Source: an uncultured Lachnospiraceae bacterium
GTDB taxonomy: Bacteria; Bacillota; Clostridia; Lachnospirales; Lachnospiraceae
NCBI GenBank assembly: GCA_947626985.1
Contig: CANQUG010000013.1
Location: forward strand, 1 to 62,988
Reading direction: 5' to 3'
Length of the DNA: 62,988 nucleotides
Part shown: piece by piece, positions 42,389 to 50,029 of the stretch
Layout: every line of letters starts with the position of its first letter
How positions within the stretch are numbered: the first letter of the stretch is position 1
The notes under the pieces: model-generated
Told to the model about the DNA's origin: nothing
The model's input: the letters and a program-made list of their open reading frames with translations, nothing else
The model's database searches: none
Translations under genes and position numbers: made by a program

Positions 42389-43789
42389 ATGGATCACATC
42401 AAACTGGGCTACGCGCCCACCAGAAGAAGTATTTTCAGCGCTCCGGACGCCATCAAATACCGGGGACTTACCGCGGACCGTCTGAAGGAGCTTGGCATCG
42501 ATTTCGTGGATATCACGGATATCAACGAGGAGGGCCTGCTCTACAATGACGACGACATGAAGAAGATTGCCGAGAAATTTAAGGCCGAGAAGGTGGATGG
42601 ACTGTTTCTGCCCCACTGCAATTTCGGTACGGAATATGAGTGCGCCCGCCTGGCTAAGGAACTGAATGTTCCGGTACTCCTCTGGGGCCCCCTGGACGAG
42701 CGCCCCGAGCCCAACGGCGTGCGTCTCCGGGATACCCAGTGCGGTCTGTTTGCCACCGGCAAGGTGCTGAGAAGATTCCGCGTTCCCTTTACCTATATGA
42801 CCAACTGCCGGCTGAACGATCCGGTGTTTGAGAGAGGCATCCGGGATTTCATGGCGGTGTGCAACGTGGTGAAGAAGTTCCGCAATATCCGGATCCTTCA
42901 GATTTCCACCAGACCCTTTGACTTCTGGTCCACCATGTGCAACGAGGGCGAGCTTCTGGAGAAATTCAATATTCAGCTGTCCCCCATTCCCATGCCGGAG
43001 CTCACCGACGAGGTGAAGCGGGTGAAGGCCGAGGGCACCGAGGTGGCGAAGGTCATCGAGTACTGCAGAACCAACATGATCATCGAGGTGAAGGACGAGG
43101 AGCTGGAAAACGTGGCCGCTCTGAAGGTAGCCATGAAGAATCTCATCGACAAATACGGCTGTCAGGCGGGAGCCATCCAGTGCTGGAATCAGCTCCAGAG
43201 CGAGCTGGGCATCATGCCCTGCGCCGCCAATGCCCTTCTGAACGAGGAAGGCATCCCCGTGGTGTGCGAAACGGATATTCACGGAGCCGTCACGGCCCTG
43301 CTGGTGGAAGCGGCAGGCATGGGAGAGAAGAGAAGCTTCTTCGCGGACTGGACCATCCGCCATCCGGACATTGCGAACGGCGAGCTCCTGCAGCACTGCG
43401 GTCCGTGGCCCATCTCCGTGGCAAAGGAAACTCCCAGAATTACATATCCTCTTGCCTTTGATCATCCCGGCGCCATCACCGCGGAGGCGAAGCACGGCGA
43501 CGTGACCCTGGCCCGCTTCGACGGGGATGAGGGAGAGTATTCCCTTCTTCTGGGAAATGCCAAAGGCGTGGACGGCCCTAAGGGCATGGGAACCTATCTC
43601 TGGGTGGAAGTGGACAATATCAAACGTCTGGAAGCCAAAATCGTGGAGGGTCCGTACATTCATCACTGTGTGGGAATCCACAAGAACGTGGTGCCGGTTC
43701 TCTACGAGGCGTGCAAATATATCGGTGTGAAGCCGGATCTCTACGACCCCATCGAGGAGGATGTAAAGGCCTATCTCCGGGGAGAATGA
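42389..43789 (+). CDS. L-fucose/L-arabinose isomerase-like sugar isomerase
   Basis: A 466-residue protein of the fucose isomerase-like fold. The N-terminal part is a Rossmann-like domain (VDGLFLPHCNFGTEYECARLAK, LLWGPLDERP), and the C-terminal half has the CWNQLQSELGIMPCAANALLNEEGIPVVCETDIHGA region with the metal-binding Glu and Asp and a later ADWTIRHPDIANGELLQHCGPWP with a metal His. Such enzymes interconvert aldoses and ketoses in a metal-dependent way. It leads an operon with split transketolase and FGGY kinase, so the substrate is probably a pentose such as apiose; the exact sugar cannot be read from the sequence. Confidence 0.82.
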   Translation: MDHIKLGYAPTRRSIFSAPDAIKYRGLTADRLKELGIDFVDITDINEEGLLYNDDDMKKIAEKFKAEKVDGLFLPHCNFGTEYECARLAKELNVPVLLWGPLDERPEPNGVRLRDTQCGLFATGKVLRRFRVPFTYMTNCRLNDPVFERGIRDFMAVCNVVKKFRNIRILQISTRPFDFWSTMCNEGELLEKFNIQLSPIPMPELTDEVKRVKAEGTEVAKVIEYCRTNMIIEVKDEELENVAALKVAMKNLIDKYGCQAGAIQCWNQLQSELGIMPCAANALLNEEGIPVVCETDIHGAVTALLVEAAGMGEKRSFFADWTIRHPDIANGELLQHCGPWPISVAKETPRITYPLAFDHPGAITAEAKHGDVTLARFDGDEGEYSLLLGNAKGVDGPKGMGTYLWVEVDNIKRLEAKIVEGPYIHHCVGIHKNVVPVLYEACKYIGVKPDLYDPIEEDVKAYLRGE

Positions 43790-43913
43790 TCCCGGAGAGT
43801 TCGGCACGGCGCCCGGGTCAGGACGCAGAGGGCGCTCCTCTTAAGGAGAGGACCGGAGTCCGGGGCGGAAGGGGAAGAACGGTACTTTAGACAGGAAAAG
43901 GAGAAAAGAGGAT

Positions 43914-44747
43914 ATGGAAAATCTGACTGCTTTATCTTATGATCTGAGAAAAAACGTGATCGAGATCATCCGTGCGGGAAAAGCAGGTCATATTGGCGGT
44001 GACATGAGCGTCATCGATATACTGATCACTTTGTATTTTAAACAGATGAACGTAAGCCCGGAGAACTTCGGGGATGAGAACAGAGACCGTTTTGTCATGA
44101 GCAAGGGCCACTCCGTGGAGGCGCTCTACGCCGTGCTGGCAGAAAAAGGCTTCTTCCCCATTCAGGAGGTTGTGGAGAAATTCAGCAAATTCGGGTCCAA
44201 ATTTATCGGGCATCCCAACAACAAGCTGCCGGGCATCGAGATGAACTCCGGTTCCCTGGGCCACGGGCTTCCCGTGTGCGTGGGCATGGCCCTTGCGGGA
44301 AAGATGGACGGCAGGAGCTGCCGCGTATACACGGTCATGGGCGACGGCGAGCTGGCGGAAGGCTCCGTGTGGGAGGGAGTGATGGCGGCCAGCCACTATA
44401 AGCTGGATAATCTCTGCGCGGTGGTGGACCGGAACAGACTCCAGATCTCAGGAAATACGGAGGACGTCATGCACCATGACGACCTTCATGAGCGTTTCCG
44501 CAGTTTCGGATGGAATGTGATCGATGTGAAGAACGGAAACAGCATCGATGAGCTGAACGCCGCCTTCGAGGAGGCGAAGACGGTGAAGGGCTGTCCCACC
44601 GTACTCATAGCCAATACCGTGAAGGGCTGCGGCTCTCCCGTGATGGAAAACAAAGCGAGCTGGCATCATCATGTGCCCAGCGATGAGGAATATGAGCAGA
44701 TCATGAAAGATCTGGAAGCGAGAAAGGAGGCTGCCCTTCATGAGTAA
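43914..44747 (+). CDS. Transketolase, N-terminal subunit
   Basis: The 277-residue half of a split transketolase that binds the pyrophosphate of thiamine diphosphate. The motif GDGELAEGSVWEG (about 143) ends with the cofactor loop, GHIGGDMSVIDIL and SKGHSVEALYAVL contribute catalytic His residues, and NSGSLGHGLPVCVGMAL is typical. Its last codons overlap the next gene by 8 bases (GAGTAA within ATGAGTAA), showing translational coupling with the C-terminal subunit. Its sugar operon context suggests a dedicated enzyme for a ketose phosphate rather than the pentose-phosphate enzyme. Confidence 0.93.
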   Translation: MENLTALSYDLRKNVIEIIRAGKAGHIGGDMSVIDILITLYFKQMNVSPENFGDENRDRFVMSKGHSVEALYAVLAEKGFFPIQEVVEKFSKFGSKFIGHPNNKLPGIEMNSGSLGHGLPVCVGMALAGKMDGRSCRVYTVMGDGELAEGSVWEGVMAASHYKLDNLCAVVDRNRLQISGNTEDVMHHDDLHERFRSFGWNVIDVKNGNSIDELNAAFEEAKTVKGCPTVLIANTVKGCGSPVMENKASWHHHVPSDEEYEQIMKDLEARKEAALHE

Positions 44748-45672
44748 GACAGCGAATAAGCAGATGATCTGTGAGGTTTTGATGGAAGCTGCGGCTTCGG
44801 ACAGGGACATTGTGGCTCTGTGCAGCGATTCCAGGGGAAGCGGCTCCTTCACGCCCTTCGCGGATGCCTATCCAGACCAGTTCGTGGAGACGGGAATCGC
44901 GGAGCAGAACCTGGTGAGCATTTCCGCCGGGCTGGCCAGATGCGGCAAAAAGCCCTACGCGGTATCTCCCGCCTGTTTCCTTTCCGCCAGAAGCTATGAG
45001 CAGGCCAAGGTAGATGTGGCCTACTCCAACACCAACGTAAAGCTGATCGGCATCAGCGGCGGCGTCAGCTACGGCGCTCTGGGCATGAGCCATCATTCCG
45101 CTCAGGATATTGCCGCCATGGCTGCCATCCCCAACATGCGGGTGTATATTCCCAGCGATCATCTTCAGACCCGGGAACTGACAAAGGCTCTTTTAAAGGA
45201 CAGCAAACCCGCCTATATCCGCGTGGGCCGCAACGCTGTGGATCCGGTATACGAGGAGGGGAACGTTCCCTTCCGGATGGATCAGGCCAATGTTCTGTGC
45301 GAGGGAACCGATGTGGCCATCATTGCCTGCGGCGAGATGGTGAAGCCCTCCCTGGACGCCGCGAAGCTCCTGGGAGAAAAGGGAATCAGCGCCACGGTTG
45401 TGGATATGTACTGTGTGAAGCCTCTGGATAAGGCCGCGGTGGTGAAAGCCGCGGAGAATGCCAGGGCCGTGATCACGGTGGAGGAGCATTCGCCCTTCGG
45501 GGGCCTGGGCTCCATGGTAAGCCAGGTGGTGGGCAGCGAATGCCCCAGAAAAGTCATCAACCTGTCACTCCCGGACGAACCGGTGATCACCGGAACTTCT
45601 CAGGAAGTATTTGATTACTACGGACTGAACGCGCAGGGAATTGCGGAGAAGGCAATGGAGCTGGTAAAATAA
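44740..45672 (+). CDS. Transketolase, C-terminal subunit
   Basis: The 310-residue partner with the pyrimidine-binding domain (FVETGIAEQNLVSISAGLARCG, containing the activating Glu) and the C-terminal regulatory domain (VEEHSPFGGLGSMV). Together with the preceding subunit it forms an active TPP enzyme. The FGGY kinase starts 2 bases after its stop. In the apulose route such a pair splits apulose 4-phosphate with glyceraldehyde 3-phosphate; a general transketolase function is the alternative. Confidence 0.93.
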   Translation: MSKTANKQMICEVLMEAAASDRDIVALCSDSRGSGSFTPFADAYPDQFVETGIAEQNLVSISAGLARCGKKPYAVSPACFLSARSYEQAKVDVAYSNTNVKLIGISGGVSYGALGMSHHSAQDIAAMAAIPNMRVYIPSDHLQTRELTKALLKDSKPAYIRVGRNAVDPVYEEGNVPFRMDQANVLCEGTDVAIIACGEMVKPSLDAAKLLGEKGISATVVDMYCVKPLDKAAVVKAAENARAVITVEEHSPFGGLGSMVSQVVGSECPRKVINLSLPDEPVITGTSQEVFDYYGLNAQGIAEKAMELVK

Positions 45673-45673
45673 T

Positions 45674-47152
45674 ATGAAGAATTATGTATTGAGTATTGAC
45701 CAGAGCACCCAGGGGACCAAGGCCCTCCTCTTTGACGGTGAGGGGAATCTGATCTGCAGGTGCGACCTGCCCCATAAACAGTACATTGACGATAAGGGCT
45801 GGGTGGAGCATGATCCCGAGGAGATTTATGCCAACACCCTGTCCGTTATCAGAAATGTGGTGGAGAAGGCAGGAATTGACAAAAACGAGATCGCCGTGTT
45901 CGGAATCAGCAATCAGCGGGAGACCGCCATGGTATGGGACCGCGTCACCGGGAAGCCGGTGTACAATGCGGTTGTGTGGCAGTGCGCCAGGGGAGCGGCC
46001 ATCTGCGCCAGGATCGAGAAGGAGGGGCACGGGGATGTGATCCGCGCCCATACAGGGATTCAGCTCTCCCCCTACTTTTCGGCGGCCAAAATCGCCTGGG
46101 TGCTGGAGAACGTCCCGGGAGCCCGGGAGAAAGCCGGCCGGGGGGAACTCTGCTGCGGAACCATAGACAGCTGGCTGGTGTACAGGCTGACGGGCGGAAA
46201 GAACTTTTATACGGACTATTCCAATGCTTCCAGAACCCAGATGTTCAATATTTCCACCCTTACGTGGGACGAGGAGGTGTGCGGATACTTCGGGATTCCC
46301 CTGTCCTGTCTGGCGGAGCTCACGGATTCCGACGGGGATTACGGATGCACGGATTTCGAAGGATATCTGGACGAACCCATCCCCATCCGGGGAGTTCTGG
46401 GAGATTCCCACGGAGCGCTGTTCGGACAGGGCTGCATCCGGGAGGGAATGATCAAGACGACCTACGGAACAGGCTCCTCCATCATGATGAATATCGGAAA
46501 GAAGCCGGTATTCAGCGATCAGGTGGTGACCTCCCTGGCGTGGAAGCTGGGAGGAGAAGTGAACTACGTTCTGGAAGGAAACATTAACTATACGGGAGCC
46601 GTCATCACCTGGCTGAAGGACGATCTGAACATGATCGCCTCCCCCGGGGAGACGGAGGAACTGGCCAATCAGGCCAATCCCGGCGACAAAACCTACCTGG
46701 TGCCCGCCTTCTCCGGTCTGGGGGCCCCCTACTGGGATCCGGACGCCGCGGCCACCATCTGCGGCATGACCAGGACCACCGGCAGGGCGGAGATCGTACG
46801 CGCGGGACTGGAATGCATCGCCTACCAGATCACGGATATTGTAAAGGCCATGGAGAAGGATTCCGGCCTTCCCATCCGGGAGCTCCGGGTGGACGGCGGT
46901 CCCACCAGGAACGGATATCTGATGCAGTTCCAGAGCGATATCGCCGATGTGACGGTGCAGGTGCCGTCCCAGGAGGAGCTGTCCGGAATCGGCGCCGCCT
47001 ACGCCGCGGGAATTGCCGCGGGAATCTACGACAGGGATCAGGTACTGGGAAACATGACACGGAGGAAATTTGAGCCGAAGATGAGCGAGGACGTCCGCAG
47101 CGGAAAATATGAGGGCTGGAAAGCGGCCGTGAAGCGGACACTGACGGAATGA
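45674..47152 (+). CDS. FGGY-family carbohydrate kinase (glycerol kinase-like)
   Basis: A 492-residue ATP-dependent sugar or polyol kinase. The ATP-binding start VLSIDQSTQGTKALLFD, the GISNQRETAMVWD segment, GTIDSWLVYRLTGG, KTTYGTGSSIMMN, and VDGGPTRNGYLMQFQSDI are FGGY marks; the central motif is closest to glycerol kinases. Since it is packed between a split transketolase and a GH4 enzyme and follows a sugar isomerase, it more likely phosphorylates the ketose made by that isomerase. Glycerol remains possible. Start 2 bases after the transketolase stop. Confidence 0.85.
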   Translation: MKNYVLSIDQSTQGTKALLFDGEGNLICRCDLPHKQYIDDKGWVEHDPEEIYANTLSVIRNVVEKAGIDKNEIAVFGISNQRETAMVWDRVTGKPVYNAVVWQCARGAAICARIEKEGHGDVIRAHTGIQLSPYFSAAKIAWVLENVPGAREKAGRGELCCGTIDSWLVYRLTGGKNFYTDYSNASRTQMFNISTLTWDEEVCGYFGIPLSCLAELTDSDGDYGCTDFEGYLDEPIPIRGVLGDSHGALFGQGCIREGMIKTTYGTGSSIMMNIGKKPVFSDQVVTSLAWKLGGEVNYVLEGNINYTGAVITWLKDDLNMIASPGETEELANQANPGDKTYLVPAFSGLGAPYWDPDAAATICGMTRTTGRAEIVRAGLECIAYQITDIVKAMEKDSGLPIRELRVDGGPTRNGYLMQFQSDIADVTVQVPSQEELSGIGAAYAAGIAAGIYDRDQVLGNMTRRKFEPKMSEDVRSGKYEGWKAAVKRTLTE

Positions 47153-47174
47153 CCTGACAGGAGGACAGAACCGG

Positions 47175-48503
47175 ATGAAGATTACATTTATGGGTGCGGG
47201 AAGTACTGTGTTTGCCCGGAATGTTCTGGGAGACTGCATGTGTACTCCCTCCCTTCGGGATGCGGAGATTGCGCTTTACGATATTGATGAACAGCGCCTG
47301 AAGGATTCGGAGATCATTCTGGGCGCCATTAACAGAAACGTCAACGAAGGACGGGCCTCCATTTCCGCCTATCTGGGAGCGGAAAAACGGAAGGAGGCGC
47401 TCCGGGACGCGGATTTTGTGGTAAATGCCATTCAGGTGGGCGGCTATGAGCCCTGTACGGTTACGGATTTTGAGATCCCGAAGAAATACGGTCTTCGCCA
47501 GACCATTGCGGATACGCTGGGCATCGGGGGAATCATGCGGGCGCTCCGGACCATCCCCGTACTGGAGGAGTTCGCGCGGGACATGGAGGAGGTCTGCCCC
47601 GATACCCTGTTTTTGAACTACACGAATCCCATGGCCATGCTCACCGGGTACATGCAGCGGTACACGAAGATCCGCACGGTGGGTCTGTGCCACAGCGTGC
47701 AGGTCTGCTCGGAAGGTCTGCTGAAAAAGCTGGGCATGGAGGATAAGCTGGAAGGACGCCGGGAACTGATCGCCGGGATCAATCATATGGGATGGCTTCT
47801 GGAGCTGTATGACAAAGAAGGAAACGACCTTTATCCGGAGATCCGGAGGCGGGCCGCGGAGAAAAATGCCGGGGAGAAGCATGACGACATGGTGCGGTTC
47901 GAGTACATCCGCAGGTTCGGGTACTACTGTACGGAGTCCAGCGAGCACAATGCGGAGTACAACCCTCTGTTTATCAAATCCCGCTATCCGGACATGATCG
48001 AGAAGTATCAGATTCCTCTGGACGAGTATCCCCGCCGCTGCGTGAACCAGATCGCGGGCTGGGAGAAGGAGCGGGAGGACATTCTGAAGGACGGCAAAGT
48101 GACCCACCAGCGCTCGAAGGAGTATGCCTCCTACATCATGGAGGCGGTAGTGACCGGTATTCCGTACAAGATCGGAGGGAATGTCCTGAATAACGGACTG
48201 ATTGAAAACCTTCCGGCGGAAGCCTGCGTGGAGGTTCCCTGCATGATCGACGCCAACGGCGTGAATCCCTGCCGTGTGGGCAGGCTGCCCACTCAGCTGG
48301 CAGCTATGAATATGACCAACATCAATGTCCAGCTTCTCACCGTGGAGGCTGCCGTTACGAAGGACCGAAACAGGATCTATCAGGCGGCGATGCTGGATCC
48401 CCATACGGCTGCGGAGCTGAACATGGACGATATCTGCGCCATGTGCGACGAGCTGATCGAGGCGCACGGGGAATATATGAAGATGTATCCGAAACGGCCG
48501 TAA
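47175..48503 (+). CDS. GH4 family glycosidase (alpha-galactosidase/glucosidase MelA-like)
   Basis: An NAD- and metal-dependent glycosidase of 442 residues. The N-terminal Rossmann motif ITFMGAGSTVFARNVLGD, the NAIQVGGYEPCTVTDFEIP stretch, IADTLGIGGIMRALRT and the GLCHSVQ motif with the metal-binding Cys and His are those of MelA-type enzymes that act on unphosphorylated glycosides by an oxidation-elimination mechanism. It closes the sugar operon (22 bases after the kinase) and is cytoplasmic, so it would cleave an imported glycoside to release the sugar used upstream. Linkage cannot be told. Confidence 0.92.
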   Translation: MKITFMGAGSTVFARNVLGDCMCTPSLRDAEIALYDIDEQRLKDSEIILGAINRNVNEGRASISAYLGAEKRKEALRDADFVVNAIQVGGYEPCTVTDFEIPKKYGLRQTIADTLGIGGIMRALRTIPVLEEFARDMEEVCPDTLFLNYTNPMAMLTGYMQRYTKIRTVGLCHSVQVCSEGLLKKLGMEDKLEGRRELIAGINHMGWLLELYDKEGNDLYPEIRRRAAEKNAGEKHDDMVRFEYIRRFGYYCTESSEHNAEYNPLFIKSRYPDMIEKYQIPLDEYPRRCVNQIAGWEKEREDILKDGKVTHQRSKEYASYIMEAVVTGIPYKIGGNVLNNGLIENLPAEACVEVPCMIDANGVNPCRVGRLPTQLAAMNMTNINVQLLTVEAAVTKDRNRIYQAAMLDPHTAAELNMDDICAMCDELIEAHGEYMKMYPKRP

Positions 48504-48511
48504 GGTCCGGT

Positions 48512-48557
48512 GCGGCGCATGACGTCTCAGTATGTGAGGACGCCGTGCGCCGCTTTT
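48512..48557 (+). terminator. Terminator of the sugar operon
   Basis: GCGGCGCA pairs with TGCGCCGC and is followed by four T. Confidence 0.8.
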
Positions 48558-48644
48558 GCGCCCTTTTATTTCCGGAACAGGAGAACGGCCATGTTCCGGA
48601 TTCTGCGGCGGACTGAAAAAACGAAACGACGATGAAAGGAAAGA

Positions 48645-49583
48645 ATGAGAAGGGAAAGGATGAACATGGCGGGAGCGTATAAAGACTGCACGCTCTGTCC
48701 CAGGGAGTGCCGGGCGGACAGGGAAGCGGGAGAAAAGGGATACTGCGGGATGGAGGGAGAAGTCCGCGCTGCCCGGGCAGCTCTCCACATGTGGGAGGAG
48801 CCCTGCATTTCCGGAGAGCGGGGATCGGGGGCCGTATTTTTTTCCGGCTGCTCTCTGAGATGTATTTACTGCCAGAACAGAGAGATTGCTCTGGGGGAGC
48901 GCGGCAGGAAAATCTCCGCGGAGCGGCTGACGGAGATTTTTCTCAGTCTCCAGCATCAGGGAGCGGCGAATCTGAACCTGGTGACGGCTGCCCATTTTGT
49001 TCCGCAGGTCATTGAGGCGCTGAACAGGGCCAGGGAGGAGGGCTTCTGCCTTCCGGTGGTATATAACAGCGGAGGATACGAGAAGACGGAGACGCTGCGC
49101 ATGCTGGAGGGGTATGTGGACGTGTATCTGCCCGACTATAAGTATGCGGAGCCGGAGCTGGCGGCGGCCTTTTCCAACGCGCCGGACTATCCGTGGACGG
49201 CGGCGGCCGCCATAGAGGAGATGCTGAGACAGACCGGCCCCTGTGTTTTTGATGAAAATGGATATATCCGCAGGGGAACCATTGTCCGTCATCTGATCCT
49301 GCCCGGCCACACCAGGAATTCGGTGAAGGCCATCGGATTTTTATTGAAAACCTTCGGTACGGATCTGCATATCAGTATTTTAAAACAGTATACTCCCGTG
49401 TGGAAGTTCGAGCGGTATCCGGAGCTGAACCGTACGGTTACCGGCCGGGAATACGAGAAGGTGCTGAAGGCGGCTCTGGAGCTGGGCCTTCAGAACGGTT
49501 ACTTCCAGGAGGGCGAAACCGCGAAGGAGAGCTTCATCCCCGCCTTCGACTATGAAGGGATTCTTTCCGATCCGCCGCTGTAA
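48645..49583 (+). CDS. Radical SAM protein, PflA/PflX-like (COG1313 type)
   Basis: A 312-residue radical SAM protein. A N-terminal Cys pattern (CTLCPRECRADREAGEKGYC) is followed by the radical SAM motif CSLRCIYC (CxxxCxxC), which binds the 4Fe-4S cluster, and by the VYNSGGYEKTETL and VYLPDYKY stretches. Relatives are annotated as putative pyruvate formate-lyase activating enzymes, but their target is mostly unknown and no glycyl-radical enzyme is beside this gene. Either of two in-frame starts (48645 or 48660) is possible; both have purine-rich ribosome sites. Confidence 0.85.
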   Translation: MRRERMNMAGAYKDCTLCPRECRADREAGEKGYCGMEGEVRAARAALHMWEEPCISGERGSGAVFFSGCSLRCIYCQNREIALGERGRKISAERLTEIFLSLQHQGAANLNLVTAAHFVPQVIEALNRAREEGFCLPVVYNSGGYEKTETLRMLEGYVDVYLPDYKYAEPELAAAFSNAPDYPWTAAAAIEEMLRQTGPCVFDENGYIRRGTIVRHLILPGHTRNSVKAIGFLLKTFGTDLHISILKQYTPVWKFERYPELNRTVTGREYEKVLKAALELGLQNGYFQEGETAKESFIPAFDYEGILSDPPL

Positions 49584-49715
49584 CGGGCTGAGACTGACTG
49601 AAGATTCAGCCGCTTCCCCGCACAGGAGAGGGAATTGATTGCTGCGTTCAGTTGATCTGCTTTCCGGTCTCAGCCGCTTCCCCGCGCGGGGGCGGGAGGC
49701 TGGATTTCCCGGAAA

Positions 49716-49814
49716 ATAAAAAAATCCTCCCTTAAAAAGGAAGGAGGCCGGTACTTTCGTACCGGCGCGTATGAAAAAGAAAAATATTTTATAGAAAGCT
49801 TGCTGCCTTCTATG
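49716..49814 (-). ncRNA. Candidate small RNA on the minus strand
   Basis: Read on the minus strand, a hairpin GCCGGTAC-GAAA-GTACCGGC (49747-49766) with a GNRA tetraloop is followed by a second stem (CCTCCTT/AAGGGAGG) and eight T, a good terminator. A TATAGT (complement of 49821-49826) could be the -10, but no -35 is visible. No minus-strand gene precedes it, so the terminator would end a short RNA of about 100 bases. The 446-base gap also carries two 16-bp direct repeats TCAGCCGCTTCCCCGC (49606, 49670). Confidence 0.35.
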
Positions 49815-49880
49815 TTTCCTACTATATCGGACAAATGTGAAAAATCTGTGATGCCCTTTTGAAAAATCTGTGAAAACCTC

Positions 49881-49909
49881 TTGACATTTTTCTCTTCCGG
49901 CCATATGAT
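49881..49909 (+). promoter_or_regulatory. Promoter of the PPDK-domain gene
   Basis: TTGACA (49881-49886), 17 bases, TATGAT (49904-49909); leader about 115 bases to ATG 50030. Confidence 0.82.
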
Positions 49910-50029
49910 TTTAGACAGAACAAGGACGTTTTGCCTCAGGGGCGGAGCGTCCTCTTTTTTTGCGCAGGAGAGGAACGCGCCCGGCCGGAGGCCGCGGGGC
50001 AGGCGTCATATCAGGAGGAGGAATCGGTA

